Part shown: one piece after another, positions 34,766 to 43,817 of the stretch | Numbering within the stretch: the stretch's first letter is position 1 | Layout of the letters: each line of letters starts with the position of its first letter | Origin: MPNP01 sp965221445 | GTDB taxonomy: Bacteria; Pseudomonadota; Alphaproteobacteria; Rhodobacterales; Rhodobacteraceae | NCBI GenBank assembly: GCA_965221445.1 | Contig: CBDCSF010000013.1 | Span: 62,001-126,000, forward strand | Direction: 5' to 3' | DNA: 64,000 nt | Made by a program: the position numbers and the translations under genes | Notes under the pieces: model-generated | Database searches by the model: none | Seen by the model: only the letters and a program-made list of their open reading frames with translations | What the model was told of the DNA's origin: nothing

Positions 34766-36709
34766 TTATGTTTTGGGACGGTTTTCAATTAACTCATCTA
34801 CGACTGATGGTTCGGCCAGGGTTGATGTGTCCCCAAGACTGCCAAAATCATTTTCAGCAATTTTCCTGAGTATTCTTCGCATGATCTTCCCGGAGCGTGT
34901 TTTAGGAAGTGCTGGTGCCCACTGAATAATGTCGGGTTTGGCAATTGGACCAATTTCCTTTCTGACCCACATTTCCAAAGTCTTTTTCAGATCGTCGGTA
35001 TAATCCATACCACTTTTCAAAGTCACATAGGCATAGATACCCTGTCCCTTTATTGAGTGAGGATAGCCTACCACAGCAGCTTCGGCAACATCCGGGTATG
35101 CCACCAGGGCACTCTCGATTTCTGCTGTTCCCATTCGATGGCCGGAAACATTTAGGACATCGTCAACGCGTCCGGTTATCCAGTAATAGCCATCCTTATC
35201 CCTACGACACCCATCACCTGTAAAGTAATAGCCCTGATATTGTTGGAAATAGGTTTCCATAAACCGTACATGGTCTCCATAAATTGTTCGCATCTGACCA
35301 GGCCAACTGTCCTTGATACATAAAACTCCTTCGGCCTCAACAGTATCGATTACATGACCTTTTTCCGGTTCCAGTATGACGGGCTCAATTCCGAAGAAGG
35401 GTCTGGTTGCAGATCCAGGTTTCGTCGGTGTTGCTCCAGGCAAGGGGGTAATTAAATGGCCACCAGTCTCAGTCTGCCACCAGGTATCAACGATTGGGCA
35501 TCTTCCTTTTCCAACAACCTCGTTATACCAATTCCAAGCTTCGGGATTAATTGGCTCACCAACAGTACCCAATACCTTGAGAGTTGAAAGGTCACAATTT
35601 TTTACCCATTGATCTCCCAATCCCATCAGGGCTCTTATCGCTGTAGGTGCAGTATAAAACTGATTTACCCCATGCTTATCACAAACATCCCAAAATCTGG
35701 AAGCTGTAGGATAGGTAGGAACGCCCTCGAACATCAGGCTAGTTGCCCCATTAGCCAAGGGGCCATAAACAATGTAACTATGACCAGTAACCCAACCAAC
35801 ATCTGCTGTACACCAGTAAATGTCCCCATCATGGTAATCAAACACATATTTTTGGGTTAGGGCGGCATAAAGCAGGTACCCACCTGAAGTGTGTACCACC
35901 CCTTTGGGTTTTCCAGTTGAACCGGATGTATAAAGAATAAATAACGGGTCTTCAGCATTCATTTCCTCAATAGGCGAATCTGCAGATACGTCATTAATAA
36001 TTTTGTTGTAATCAATATCAGATTGATCGTTCCAGGGAACATCTCCATTTGTTCTGCGAACAACCAGTAATTTTACATTATCCCCACAATCCTCAAGGGC
36101 CTTGTCGGCATTAACCTTCAGAGGGGTGTTTCGACCACCTCTTGGTGCTTCATCCGCAGTAATAATCAGGTTGGACCCACAATCATTCACCCTGTTGGCC
36201 AGTGCATCGGGGCTAAATCCGGCAAATACCACCGAATGAACTGCACCGATTCGGGCACAGGCGAGCATGGCATAGGCAGCTTCAGGAATCATGGGAAGAT
36301 AAATTACCACCCTGTCACCTTTTTTAACCCCCAGGGATTTCAAAACATTCGCCATCCTGCAGGTATGTTCATAAAGTTCCCTGTAAGTGATAAATTTTGC
36401 TGGATCATCAGGGTTATCGGGTTCCCAAATGATTGCTGCTTGATCTCCCCGCTCCTGCAAATGCCGATCAATACAATTTGCAGCTACATTGAGTGAGCCA
36501 TCCTCAAACCACTTGATGGAAACATCCGGGTAGGAAAAATTAACGGATTTTACTTTCGTAAAGGGCTTAATCCAATCCAGTCCTTCGGCCATTTTGGCCC
36601 AGAACTTTTCAGGGTTTTCCCGGGCCTGATTCTGTAGTTCCTGAAATTTATCAGCGTTAATTAAAGTTGAAGAAACAAATCCATCTGTGGGAGGATATAA
36701 TTTTTCCAT
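34766..36709 (-). CDS. acsA: acetyl-CoA synthetase
   Basis: AMP-forming acetate:CoA ligase that activates acetate to acetyl-CoA. It has 647 residues, normal for Acs. The AMP-binding motif is YTSGSTGKPKGV near residue 265, the acetate-pocket and A-loop region includes WWQTETGGHLITPLPG, and the hinge is followed by GRVDDVLNVSGHRMGTAEIE. The C-terminal PKTRSGKIMRR contains the Lys that is acetylated by Pat-type enzymes in other bacteria. GAGG lies seven bases before the ATG. It is divergent from the pxp operon. Confidence 0.97.
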   Translation of the reverse strand: MEKLYPPTDGFVSSTLINADKFQELQNQARENPEKFWAKMAEGLDWIKPFTKVKSVNFSYPDVSIKWFEDGSLNVAANCIDRHLQERGDQAAIIWEPDNPDDPAKFITYRELYEHTCRMANVLKSLGVKKGDRVVIYLPMIPEAAYAMLACARIGAVHSVVFAGFSPDALANRVNDCGSNLIITADEAPRGGRNTPLKVNADKALEDCGDNVKLLVVRRTNGDVPWNDQSDIDYNKIINDVSADSPIEEMNAEDPLFILYTSGSTGKPKGVVHTSGGYLLYAALTQKYVFDYHDGDIYWCTADVGWVTGHSYIVYGPLANGATSLMFEGVPTYPTASRFWDVCDKHGVNQFYTAPTAIRALMGLGDQWVKNCDLSTLKVLGTVGEPINPEAWNWYNEVVGKGRCPIVDTWWQTETGGHLITPLPGATPTKPGSATRPFFGIEPVILEPEKGHVIDTVEAEGVLCIKDSWPGQMRTIYGDHVRFMETYFQQYQGYYFTGDGCRRDKDGYYWITGRVDDVLNVSGHRMGTAEIESALVAYPDVAEAAVVGYPHSIKGQGIYAYVTLKSGMDYTDDLKKTLEMWVRKEIGPIAKPDIIQWAPALPKTRSGKIMRRILRKIAENDFGSLGDTSTLAEPSVVDELIENRPKT

Positions 36710-36843
36710 TTTAAAGCCTCATTAAGCAGAGTTGGTTTGGGAGAATAATCAACAATTTGAAAAATATTAAAATAACTCTTAGACAGAGAATAGTTCAGTA
36801 AAATTGTTAACAATGTCGAAATTATTATTCTTCATTATATTTT

Positions 36844-36862
36844 ATTTTGTTCAAAACAAAAT
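36844..36862. promoter_or_regulatory. palindrome upstream of the pxp operon, possible operator
   Basis: ATTTTGTT (36844-36851), spacer CAA, AACAAAAT (36855-36862): a perfect 8-3-8 inverted repeat in the 207-bp region between divergent acsA and pxpB, 55 bp before the pxpB start. Size and symmetry fit a dimeric repressor site, but no cognate regulator is adjacent and AT-rich palindromes arise easily. Confidence 0.35.
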
Positions 36863-36916
36863 GGTTTATACCTTGAACTGTCCTGCATTCCATAATGCCC
36901 ATGATTGATCTGACCG

Positions 36917-37651
36917 ATGACCTTTACCGAACCAAAATCTGATCTCCCTAAGGTATCATCAATAGGTGATCAAGCCTTCTTGGTGATCTTTGGTGAAAGT
37001 TACTCTGAACAAACCAATTCCAGGGTTCTGGAATTTGATAGAAAATTGGCTCAGAAAGAAATACCCTGGATCATTGAAGTAGTTCCAGCCATACGATCAC
37101 TTTTGATCAGGGTTGATCCATTGGTTGTAGAAATGGACAAGGTAGAAGCTTTCATTAATGATCTCTTGGATACACCACCTGATGATAGTAACAAAAATAA
37201 TGCAAGGCAATTTGAGATCCCTGTTTCCTATGGAGGTACTTATGGTCCTGATCTTGAGAATGTGGCTTTTCAAAGCGGATTATCCATTGGGGACCTGATT
37301 GAATTACATAGTTCTTGTAACTTAAGAGTTGCATGTCTTGGCTTTTCACCTGGTCTGGCTTATCTGGCTGAGTTGACTAGAGAGTTTAATTTACCCAGGA
37401 AGGAATCCTATAATTCAACAGCTCTTCCAGGCTCAATATTGGTGGCCAACAGGCAAACTGTTTTTACTGCTACAGAAATCCCAACAGGATGGTCAATCAT
37501 TGGTAGATCACCGGTTATTGGGTTCAGGTTAGACCGTTTACCGCATTTCCTACTTCAACCCGGAGATAAAGTTCGATTTTATCCTATCCCTGAAGAAGAT
37601 TTTTCTAACTACGATTGTAGCCAAATTTGGGATAGCAATGGCCTCGGTTGA
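36917..37651 (+). CDS. pxpB: 5-oxoprolinase subunit PxpB
   Basis: KipI/Atu-type subunit of the ATP-dependent 5-oxoprolinase PxpABC, which opens pyroglutamate to glutamate. The carboxyltransferase-like AHS1 domain shows GDQAFLVIFGES at the N terminus, FEIPVSYGGTYGPDLENVA in the middle, and CLGFSPGLAYL and TALPGSILVANRQT in the second half. Length is 244. Its 3' end overlaps pxpC by 14 bp, a sign of translational coupling. In Bacillus the homologue also inhibits the kinase KinA, but there is no reason to expect that here. Confidence 0.93.
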   Translation: MTFTEPKSDLPKVSSIGDQAFLVIFGESYSEQTNSRVLEFDRKLAQKEIPWIIEVVPAIRSLLIRVDPLVVEMDKVEAFINDLLDTPPDDSNKNNARQFEIPVSYGGTYGPDLENVAFQSGLSIGDLIELHSSCNLRVACLGFSPGLAYLAELTREFNLPRKESYNSTALPGSILVANRQTVFTATEIPTGWSIIGRSPVIGFRLDRLPHFLLQPGDKVRFYPIPEEDFSNYDCSQIWDSNGLG

Positions 37652-38657
37652 AATTTTGGATTTGTTGGGATCAGTTACTATCCAAGACAGGGGAAGGATA
37701 GGTTATCAAAGATTTGGTGTTCCCAGGGGAGGTGCTATGGATTCTTATGCCTTGGGAGAGGGTCAGGCCTTGCTTGGTAACAAACAAGATGCAGCAGCTT
37801 TGGAATTTCAATTCGGTGAGGGTTCATTTAAAGTCCATGGTACGATGACACTAGCTACTTCGGGTGGGGAGATGGAAATTCTCCTGGATAAACAATCCAT
37901 ACCCTGGCGATGTTCATTTACTGTTTTTCCTGATCAAATACTTCGGATTCGCAAGAATTTTTCTGGTATTTACAGCTACCTACACCTTCCCGGAGGGATC
38001 AACAGTTCAAAAATTCTTGGTTCAAGGTCCACCCACTTTGCCTCAGGTTTGGGAGATGTTCCAGAAAGAGGATACCACCTGAGCCCGGTCTCAGAGAATC
38101 AAATCAGGCAGGACGGATTGATTTTACCTACTCCTTGTTACTATGATTCAGAAATCATTCGAATTGTTCACGGTCCGCATTCTACTTTATTCTCAAAATC
38201 AGATTTGAACCAACTCACTTTGAAAAAATTCCAAATGAGTTCATCACGAAATAGAATGGGAGCTCAAATCAAACCGCTTGATTGGATTATATCTGCCCAA
38301 ACTGGAAAAACTTTGGTTTCTGATCCGATTGTGACAGGTGATATCCAGGTAGCAGCCGATGGTACTACAGCAATATTGCTGTCTGATAGTCAACCCACTG
38401 GAGGTTATCCAAGAATAGCTACGGTTATAACTTCAGACCTTCCTAAAATTGCTCAATTACAACCCGGAGAGGTATTTCGTTTTGAATTGATTTCACTTAA
38501 TGAAGCACAGATTGAGTTCAAAAAATCAAACAGCGGAATAGCTAATCTTTCACGGCTAGTAAAACCATTGGTTAGGGATCCAGGACAAATGTCAGACTTA
38601 TTAAGCTATAATTTTATCAGTGGTGTAACCAGAGGAGGAGATGATGACTTCAATTGA
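37638..38657 (+). CDS. pxpC: 5-oxoprolinase subunit PxpC
   Basis: KipA-type, AHS2-domain subunit of 5-oxoprolinase, also described as biotin-dependent carboxyltransferase family. It opens with VEILDLLGSVTIQDRGRIGY and continues FGVPRGGAMDSYALGEG, the most conserved part of the family. QPTGGYPRIATVI near residue 255 is also characteristic. Length is 339. It overlaps pxpB by 14 bp and its end overlaps pxpA by 14 bp, so all three are expressed together. Confidence 0.93.
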   Translation: MASVEILDLLGSVTIQDRGRIGYQRFGVPRGGAMDSYALGEGQALLGNKQDAAALEFQFGEGSFKVHGTMTLATSGGEMEILLDKQSIPWRCSFTVFPDQILRIRKNFSGIYSYLHLPGGINSSKILGSRSTHFASGLGDVPERGYHLSPVSENQIRQDGLILPTPCYYDSEIIRIVHGPHSTLFSKSDLNQLTLKKFQMSSSRNRMGAQIKPLDWIISAQTGKTLVSDPIVTGDIQVAADGTTAILLSDSQPTGGYPRIATVITSDLPKIAQLQPGEVFRFELISLNEAQIEFKKSNSGIANLSRLVKPLVRDPGQMSDLLSYNFISGVTRGGDDDFN

Positions 38658-39402
38658 TCTTAATTCTGATTTGGGAGAAAGTTTTGGCCCATGGAAAAAG
38701 GGTTTGGATGACGAGATTCTTCAAATCGTTTCCTCAGCAAATGTAGCATGTGGATTTCATGCCGGTGATCCCTTGGAAATGAAAAAAACCTGTCTTTCCT
38801 GTGTTGCCAATGATGTTGGGATTGGAGCTCATCCCGGATTTAGGGATCTGGTTGGTTTTGGTAGGAGAGAAATACAGGGATACAACATTCATGAATTAAG
38901 AGCAGAGGCGATATACCAAATCGGTGCCCTTCAGGCTATTGCAAATACCGTACAATCAACGGTAAGGCATGTTAAGTTTCATGGTGCACTGGGCAACATG
39001 TCCTCAAGGGATATTGAATTGGCAAAATCACTTTATGATGCGGTAATGGAACTTTCACCTGACCTGAAAATTATGGTTATCGCTGGAACAAAGCAGCAAG
39101 CTGCAGCAGAGGAATTGGGTATTCCGCATGTAAGGGAAATTTTTGCAGATAGATCTTACAATGACGATGGAACCCTGGTGAGTAGAGCAAAAAAAGGGGC
39201 GATGATACTTGACCCTATTCGTTGCGCTGAGAATATGCTAAATGCCGTTCGTGATAGAAGGCTAATTTCCATAACTGGAAAGGAAATTCCCATCAGACCA
39301 GAATCAATTTGTGTTCACGGAGATAGCCCTGAGGCTGTCAACATAGCGTCCCAAATCAAGCGAACGTTGGAAGATGCCGGAATAAGAATTGAAAAATTTT
39401 AA
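38644..39402 (+). CDS. pxpA: 5-oxoprolinase subunit PxpA
   Basis: LamB/YcsF-family subunit of 5-oxoprolinase. It begins IDLNSDLGESFGPW, then SSANVACGFHAGDP, GAHPGFRDLVGFGRR and VKFHGALGNM, all family signatures; EIFADRSYNDDGTLVSR follows. Two ATGs lie at 38641 and 38644. The second is preferred because AGGAGG (38633-38638) is then five bases away. Length from there is 252. The set B-C-A is complete, so this organism can probably recycle or use pyroglutamate. Confidence 0.94.
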   Translation: MTSIDLNSDLGESFGPWKKGLDDEILQIVSSANVACGFHAGDPLEMKKTCLSCVANDVGIGAHPGFRDLVGFGRREIQGYNIHELRAEAIYQIGALQAIANTVQSTVRHVKFHGALGNMSSRDIELAKSLYDAVMELSPDLKIMVIAGTKQQAAAEELGIPHVREIFADRSYNDDGTLVSRAKKGAMILDPIRCAENMLNAVRDRRLISITGKEIPIRPESICVHGDSPEAVNIASQIKRTLEDAGIRIEKF

Positions 39403-39432
39403 AAAACTTCCTAAGCTTCGGAATTAAAAGAA

Positions 39433-40008
39433 CTATTCCTTGTTTTCTTCCATCTCCGATGGTGATGGGTCAACACTTTTCTGCTCTCCTGTATTCTCGG
39501 TTTGTTCAACCGATTCATTCTTGACTGATTCCTCATCGGTACTTGCTTGTGCTTCTGCCTCTTCAAGGGTCCTGGCAATATTTATGAAAATACTGGTTTC
39601 CACCTCCGGATGTAAATTAACCTTAACCTGGTAGATTCCAATTTCCTTGAAGGGTCGATTGAGTTCAATCTGCTTGCGATCAATCGTCAATCCACTTTCG
39701 GTAGCTGCGGTAGCGATGTCACGCTTAGATACGGAACCGTACAGGGAACCAGTTTCAGATGCTGACCGAATTACAGTAAACTCCTGACCGTCAATTTTTT
39801 CTGAAACTGCTTGAGCTTCATTTCTGAGTTCTAAGTTTCTGGCTTCAATTTCAACTTTCTTGTCTTCAAAATACTTTCGATTCTCTGTTGTATTTTTAAT
39901 CGCTTTCTTTTGGGGAAGCAGGTAGTTTCTTGCGAAACCGGGTTTAACATTTACCAAGTCTCCCATCAATCCAAGATTGTTTACTTTTTCCAGAAGAATA
40001 AGTTCCAT
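39433..40008 (-). CDS. rplI: 50S ribosomal protein L9 with acidic C-terminal tail
   Basis: Large-subunit protein. The N-terminal rRNA-binding domain is canonical (MELILLEKVNNLGLMGD then VKPGFARNYLLPQKKA), followed by the long linker helix and the C-terminal domain (GSLYGSVSKRDIA, HPEVETSIFINI). The family is usually about 150 residues; here 191, the excess being a low-complexity tail rich in Glu, Ser, Thr and Asn (about residues 150-191). Acidic tails on L9 occur in other alphaproteobacteria. It is the last gene of rpsF-rpsR-rplI, 11 bp after rpsR. Confidence 0.96.
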   Translation of the reverse strand: MELILLEKVNNLGLMGDLVNVKPGFARNYLLPQKKAIKNTTENRKYFEDKKVEIEARNLELRNEAQAVSEKIDGQEFTVIRSASETGSLYGSVSKRDIATAATESGLTIDRKQIELNRPFKEIGIYQVKVNLHPEVETSIFINIARTLEEAEAQASTDEESVKNESVEQTENTGEQKSVDPSPSEMEENKE

Positions 40009-40019
40009 TATTTCAAATC

Positions 40020-40247
40020 CTATTTTGCTGTATACGGCAACAGGGCAATGAAACGAGCTCTCTTTACTGCACGTGCCAATTCCCTTTGTTTTCCTGATGA
40101 AACAGATGAAATTCTCCGGGGAATAATTTTACCATGCTCGGTCAGAAACTTCCGAAGCAATTTTACATCCTTGTAATCGATCTCTGGGGAGTTATCGCTT
40201 GAAAAGGGGCAAACTCTTTTCCGCTGAAAATAATTTTGCCTCATCAT
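40020..40247 (-). CDS. rpsR: 30S ribosomal protein S18
   Basis: Small-subunit protein of 75 residues that pairs with S6 on the platform. Recognisable by RKRVCPFSS, IDYKDVKLLRKFLTEHGKI and the strongly basic IPRRISSVSSGKQRELARAVKRAR. ATGs at 40247 and 40244 are both possible. It lies 23 bp after rpsF and 11 bp before rplI. Confidence 0.96.
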   Translation of the reverse strand: MMRQNYFQRKRVCPFSSDNSPEIDYKDVKLLRKFLTEHGKIIPRRISSVSSGKQRELARAVKRARFIALLPYTAK

Positions 40248-40270
40248 AATTTTCTTCCTTCCAATCTGGA

Positions 40271-40603
40271 TTAATTTGTTTGTTTTGCACTCATTACGGG
40301 GGTTGGATTTTCCGAATGTTTATCGACTTTAGTCGTCAGGTATCGAAGAATGTCCTCATTCAGCCCTAATCTTCTTTCCAGTTCAATTACTGCCTCCGGA
40401 GATGAGTCAAGGCGGAAAAACAAATAATGACCCCGGCGGTTCTTCTTGATCGCGTAGGCAAGTTTTCGAGCCCCCCAATATTCCTTATACAAGACGGAAC
40501 CCCCATTATCAGAGAGTATACCCTCTATATCCTCAGAAAGCCTTTCCACCTGGGTAGTTGAAAGCTCTTGTCTAGCAATACAAACCTGTTCGTATAGGGC
40601 CAT
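40271..40603 (-). CDS. rpsF: 30S ribosomal protein S6
   Basis: Small-subunit platform protein, partner of S18. The 110 residues start MALYEQVCIARQELS and include WGARKLAYAIKKNRRGHYLF and the helix ELERRLGLNEDILRYLTTKV, all typical. GAGG lies seven bases before the ATG. First gene of the rpsF-rpsR-rplI operon, divergent from fabD with a 227-bp gap. Confidence 0.96.
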   Translation of the reverse strand: MALYEQVCIARQELSTTQVERLSEDIEGILSDNGGSVLYKEYWGARKLAYAIKKNRRGHYLFFRLDSSPEAVIELERRLGLNEDILRYLTTKVDKHSENPTPVMSAKQTN

Positions 40604-40830
40604 TTATAACCTCAATAGAATATTTTTCTCACTTCCGAATTAGGGCTCTAAATACCACTGACATTTCGGAACGCTACAATCTAGTAAATCCGGTATTAAT
40701 TTGCAAGGTGGTAACCCCGGGGTTGAATTCACCTCAGGATCTATCCAACTTAGTTTTCTTTAAAGTGGTATTGGGGTAAGAATTTACAACACTCAAACGG
40801 TGTTTGTATTTAAATTTAAGGAGAAAAAAA

Positions 40831-41769
40831 TTGCCTACCGCGCTGTTATTTCCCGGACAAGGGTCTCAGGCCATAGGAATGGGCAAGGATTTGGCCGAAA
40901 ACTATCCCGAATCCAGGGATGTTTTTGATAGGGTAGACGAAGCTCTGGGGATAAAGCTTTCTGAATTGATTTGGGAGGGTAACATAGAAGAGTTAACCTT
41001 AACCAAAAATGTTCAACCGGCCTTAATGGCGACTTCGATAGCTGCCTACCGGGCTATCTTATCCGAAGGTTATTCTGTTTGTTCAACAAAGTTCATGGCC
41101 GGTCATAGTTTGGGTGAATACTCTGCCCTTTGTGCTGCTGATTCTATCTCGTTGGAGGATACCGCTAGATTATTGCGGCTGAGAGGTGAGGCAATGCAAC
41201 GGGCCGTTAAGGTCAGTGAAGGTAAAATGGCAGCCATACTGGGCTTGGATATAGATACAGTTAAAGAAATCACCTCAATTGCTTCAAGCGTAGGAGTTTG
41301 CGATTTGGCTAATGATAATGATCCCAAACAAATTGTTGTGTCGGGTGAAATGAATGCAGTTAACAAAGCGATGGAATTGGCTACTGAAAAGGGAGCTAGA
41401 AGGGTTGTAGAACTATCTGTTTCGGCACCATTTCATTGTCAACTTATGGAACCGGCAGCAGAAAAGATGAATGAAGCTCTTGCCAAAACTGAAATTAGTA
41501 AACCATCCGTTCCGATTATATCTAATGTTACCGCTGGGCCAGTCGCCAATTCTGATGAAATTAGAGCCCTTTTGGTTAAGCAGGTTACCTCGACCGTCAG
41601 ATGGCATGAATCAATGAACTATATGTCACAGCAGCAGGTAACCAACGCTCTTGAACTTGGCTCGGGGAATGTTTTAACGGGTCTACTTCGGAGGATAGAT
41701 AGGAACATAAAATGCTTTCCAATAGGCAATTCATCACAAGTTAAGTCAACCCTTGAAAAAATGGAATAG
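40831..41769 (+). CDS. fabD: malonyl-CoA:ACP transacylase
   Basis: Loads malonyl groups onto acyl carrier protein for fatty-acid synthesis. It has the oxyanion-loop LLFPGQGSQAIGMG at the N terminus, the nucleophile in GHSLGEYSAL (Ser near 91), and the catalytic His in APFHCQLMEPA. The frame opens at a TTG at 40804, but the TTG at 40831 is the likely start: AAGGAG (40818-40823) is seven bases upstream and the protein then begins MPTALLFPGQGSQ. Length is 312 residues. fabG follows after 4 bp. Confidence 0.95.
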   Translation: MPTALLFPGQGSQAIGMGKDLAENYPESRDVFDRVDEALGIKLSELIWEGNIEELTLTKNVQPALMATSIAAYRAILSEGYSVCSTKFMAGHSLGEYSALCAADSISLEDTARLLRLRGEAMQRAVKVSEGKMAAILGLDIDTVKEITSIASSVGVCDLANDNDPKQIVVSGEMNAVNKAMELATEKGARRVVELSVSAPFHCQLMEPAAEKMNEALAKTEISKPSVPIISNVTAGPVANSDEIRALLVKQVTSTVRWHESMNYMSQQQVTNALELGSGNVLTGLLRRIDRNIKCFPIGNSSQVKSTLEKME

Positions 41770-41773
41770 TATC

Positions 41774-42520
41774 ATGAAAATTGATTTGAATAATAAAAGG
41801 GCTTTGGTTACAGGAGCCACAGGTGGAATTGGTCAAGCTATTTCCAAGGCTTTACTGGACGCTGGAGCAGAAGTAGTAATCTCGGGGACCAGAATTGAAA
41901 AACTGACTGAACTGGAAACCGAACTAGGTTTGCTGGGAAAGGTTATTCCTATACCTTGTAACCTGGGCGAGCCTGATGATATTAAGAAATTAATTTCTCA
42001 ATCATCTGAACTGGATGGAGGAATCGATATCCTGGTAAACAATGCAGGGATTACACGTGATGGTTTGTTACTGAGAATGGATGAACAAGACTGGCAGGCT
42101 GTATTTGATATTAATCTGAAATCTGTGATGCTTTTAACCAAGGGCTTATTAAGAAATATGCTAAAAAAAAGGTGGGGAAGGGTCATCAATATCACATCAG
42201 TGGTTGGTTCGACAGGGAATCCAGGTCAATCAAATTATGCTGCTACCAAAGCTGGGCTGGTTGGCTTCACAAAATCATTGGCACAGGAAGTTGCCAATCG
42301 GGGAATTACAGTAAATTGTCTTGCACCGGGCTTCATTGAGACCGAAATGACCAAGAAACTTTCTGAGGATAGAAAGAAATTACTTATGAATAACATTCCC
42401 ATGCAAAAAATGGGTCAGCCAGAGGATATTTCCTTTCCTACATTGTTTTTGGCTTCTGATCAGGCTTCATATATTACTGGTCAATCCTTGCACGTAAACG
42501 GTGGACTGGCTATGTTATAA
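41774..42520 (+). CDS. fabG: 3-oxoacyl-ACP reductase
   Basis: NADPH-dependent reductase of the fatty-acid elongation cycle, short-chain dehydrogenase fold. The cofactor motif is TGATGGIG (near residue 13), with NNAGITRD, the catalytic Ser in INITSVVGSTG, and YAATK with the catalytic Tyr and Lys; ETEMTKKL follows. The ATG at 41774 is chosen over the upstream opening at 41753 because family proteins begin just before a short lead into RALVTGA. Length is 248 residues. Confidence 0.96.
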   Translation: MKIDLNNKRALVTGATGGIGQAISKALLDAGAEVVISGTRIEKLTELETELGLLGKVIPIPCNLGEPDDIKKLISQSSELDGGIDILVNNAGITRDGLLLRMDEQDWQAVFDINLKSVMLLTKGLLRNMLKKRWGRVINITSVVGSTGNPGQSNYAATKAGLVGFTKSLAQEVANRGITVNCLAPGFIETEMTKKLSEDRKKLLMNNIPMQKMGQPEDISFPTLFLASDQASYITGQSLHVNGGLAML

Positions 42521-42693
42521 CAAGGTTACGATTTCTGATATTGGTACCTGTTGAAAAAGCTTTTGATGTTCCAGTTTTTTTATTTGAATTGGAATATTCC
42601 TGTATAATTAATAATTAGTTGATTTCTAAAATTTTTTGTTTTTTTGACTAGGCGAGAGCCGATTTGGTATTTTTTTTGAATTAGGAGTATAAA

Positions 42694-42930
42694 ATGGATG
42701 ATGTAGAAGTACGCGTTCGAGCAATAGTTGTAGACCACCTTGGTGTAGAAGAGGAAGCAGTAGTTCCATCAGCTTCATTTATTCAAGATTTGGGTGCAGA
42801 CAGCTTGGATACTGTAGAACTGGTTATGGCCTTTGAAGAAGAGTTCGAAATAGAAATCAAGGATGAAGATGCTGAAGGTATCAATACCTTTGAGGATGCC
42901 ATAAATTTTATCAAAAAAGCCCAATCCTGA
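42694..42930 (+). CDS. acpP: acyl carrier protein
   Basis: Carries acyl chains on a phosphopantetheine arm. The 78 residues include the attachment Ser37 in GADSLDTVELVM, followed by the acidic recognition helix. AGGAG precedes the ATG. A TATAAT at 42603-42608 in the 173-bp upstream gap could be a -10 element for independent transcription, but no good -35 was seen. Confidence 0.97.
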   Translation: MDDVEVRVRAIVVDHLGVEEEAVVPSASFIQDLGADSLDTVELVMAFEEEFEIEIKDEDAEGINTFEDAINFIKKAQS

Positions 42931-43035
42931 AGATTGGTAAAAATACATCGCTTTAAGATAGTTTCGTTTCTCTTGACACCAGGAATTATTTAGGGAGGAA
43001 AGCGTTTATTTCTTGTTCTAAACGAGGATTGTAAA

Positions 43036-43746
43036 ATGTTGATATTCCCAACGATTCAAATAAATGACGGGATGTGTGTTAGCCTTGAAAGAGGAGACAC
43101 AGACAGGCCGATTGTATGGCATGTGGACCCAATAGACAAGGCCAAGGAATTTTCAAATGCCGGTGCTTCCTGGATGCATGTTACGGATTTTGATGCCATA
43201 AGTGGGTCAGATAAGAATAAGGACCTTGTAGTCAATATAATACGGCAAGCCGGTATTCCGGTTCAATATGGAGGCGGGATTAGATCTGCTCTTCATGTCG
43301 AGGAATGGATTGATTTGGGTGCGGGAAGGATTGTCATAGGAACTTTGGCAGTAGTCAACCCGAATTTGGTTAAGGAAGTTGCCAAATTATACCCTGATCA
43401 AATCGTCATAGCCCTGGACATTTGGCAGGGAAAGGTGATGATTCATGGCTGGAAAGAAGCTGGTCCAATTGAACCGGAGGATTTTATCAAGGCCTATTAT
43501 CGAATACCATTGGCAGGCATACTAATTACTGACATTGATGCCAATATTGATGATCTTGAAAGCACTCTGGAACAGTTAACCTACCTAGCAGGGATATCAA
43601 GTAGCCCGGTAATTGCCAGTGGTGTTGTAAGAAGAGTTAGTGATATTGAACGGCTGACCAAAATTCCCAATGTTGAAGGTACACTCGTGGGAACAGGCCT
43701 ATACAACAAGACCTATGAATTGGAGGATATTCTCAATGTCGTCTAA
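43036..43746 (+). CDS. HisA/HisF-like TIM-barrel protein of unknown activity
   Basis: 236-residue (beta/alpha)8 protein that resembles HisA (ProFAR isomerase) throughout: start MLIFPTIQINDGMCVSLERGD, first phosphate loop YGGGIRS (78-84), ALDI (126-129) and the C-terminal VGTGLYN. Several active-site positions differ from HisA. The general-base Asp at the end of strand 1 (PAIDL in HisA) is Gln8, the TDISRDGT loop is TDIDANIDD, and the second phosphate loop SGG is SGV. Asp128 is kept. It therefore probably does not do the histidine step. It lies between acpP and fabF on the same strand, 105 bp and 71 bp away, with no other his gene near. Function unknown; a sugar-phosphate or phosphoribosyl ligand is likely from the retained GGGIR loop. 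Confidence 0.75.
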   Translation: MLIFPTIQINDGMCVSLERGDTDRPIVWHVDPIDKAKEFSNAGASWMHVTDFDAISGSDKNKDLVVNIIRQAGIPVQYGGGIRSALHVEEWIDLGAGRIVIGTLAVVNPNLVKEVAKLYPDQIVIALDIWQGKVMIHGWKEAGPIEPEDFIKAYYRIPLAGILITDIDANIDDLESTLEQLTYLAGISSSPVIASGVVRRVSDIERLTKIPNVEGTLVGTGLYNKTYELEDILNVV

Positions 43747-43817
43747 ATGGCAGGAATAAACTCCTTGTTCCAAAAAAACTCAAGCAAAAAGTAAGCAGTC
43801 AGGTGAGGTAAATAAGG

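Noticed and set aside
34296..34925. 209-codon + frame opposite rpe and acsA
   Set aside because: Spans two conserved genes on the other strand and has no recognisable domain.
42603..42608. TATAAT upstream of acpP as a promoter
   Set aside because: No acceptable -35 element at 16-18 bp; a lone -10 hexamer in AT-rich DNA is weak evidence.
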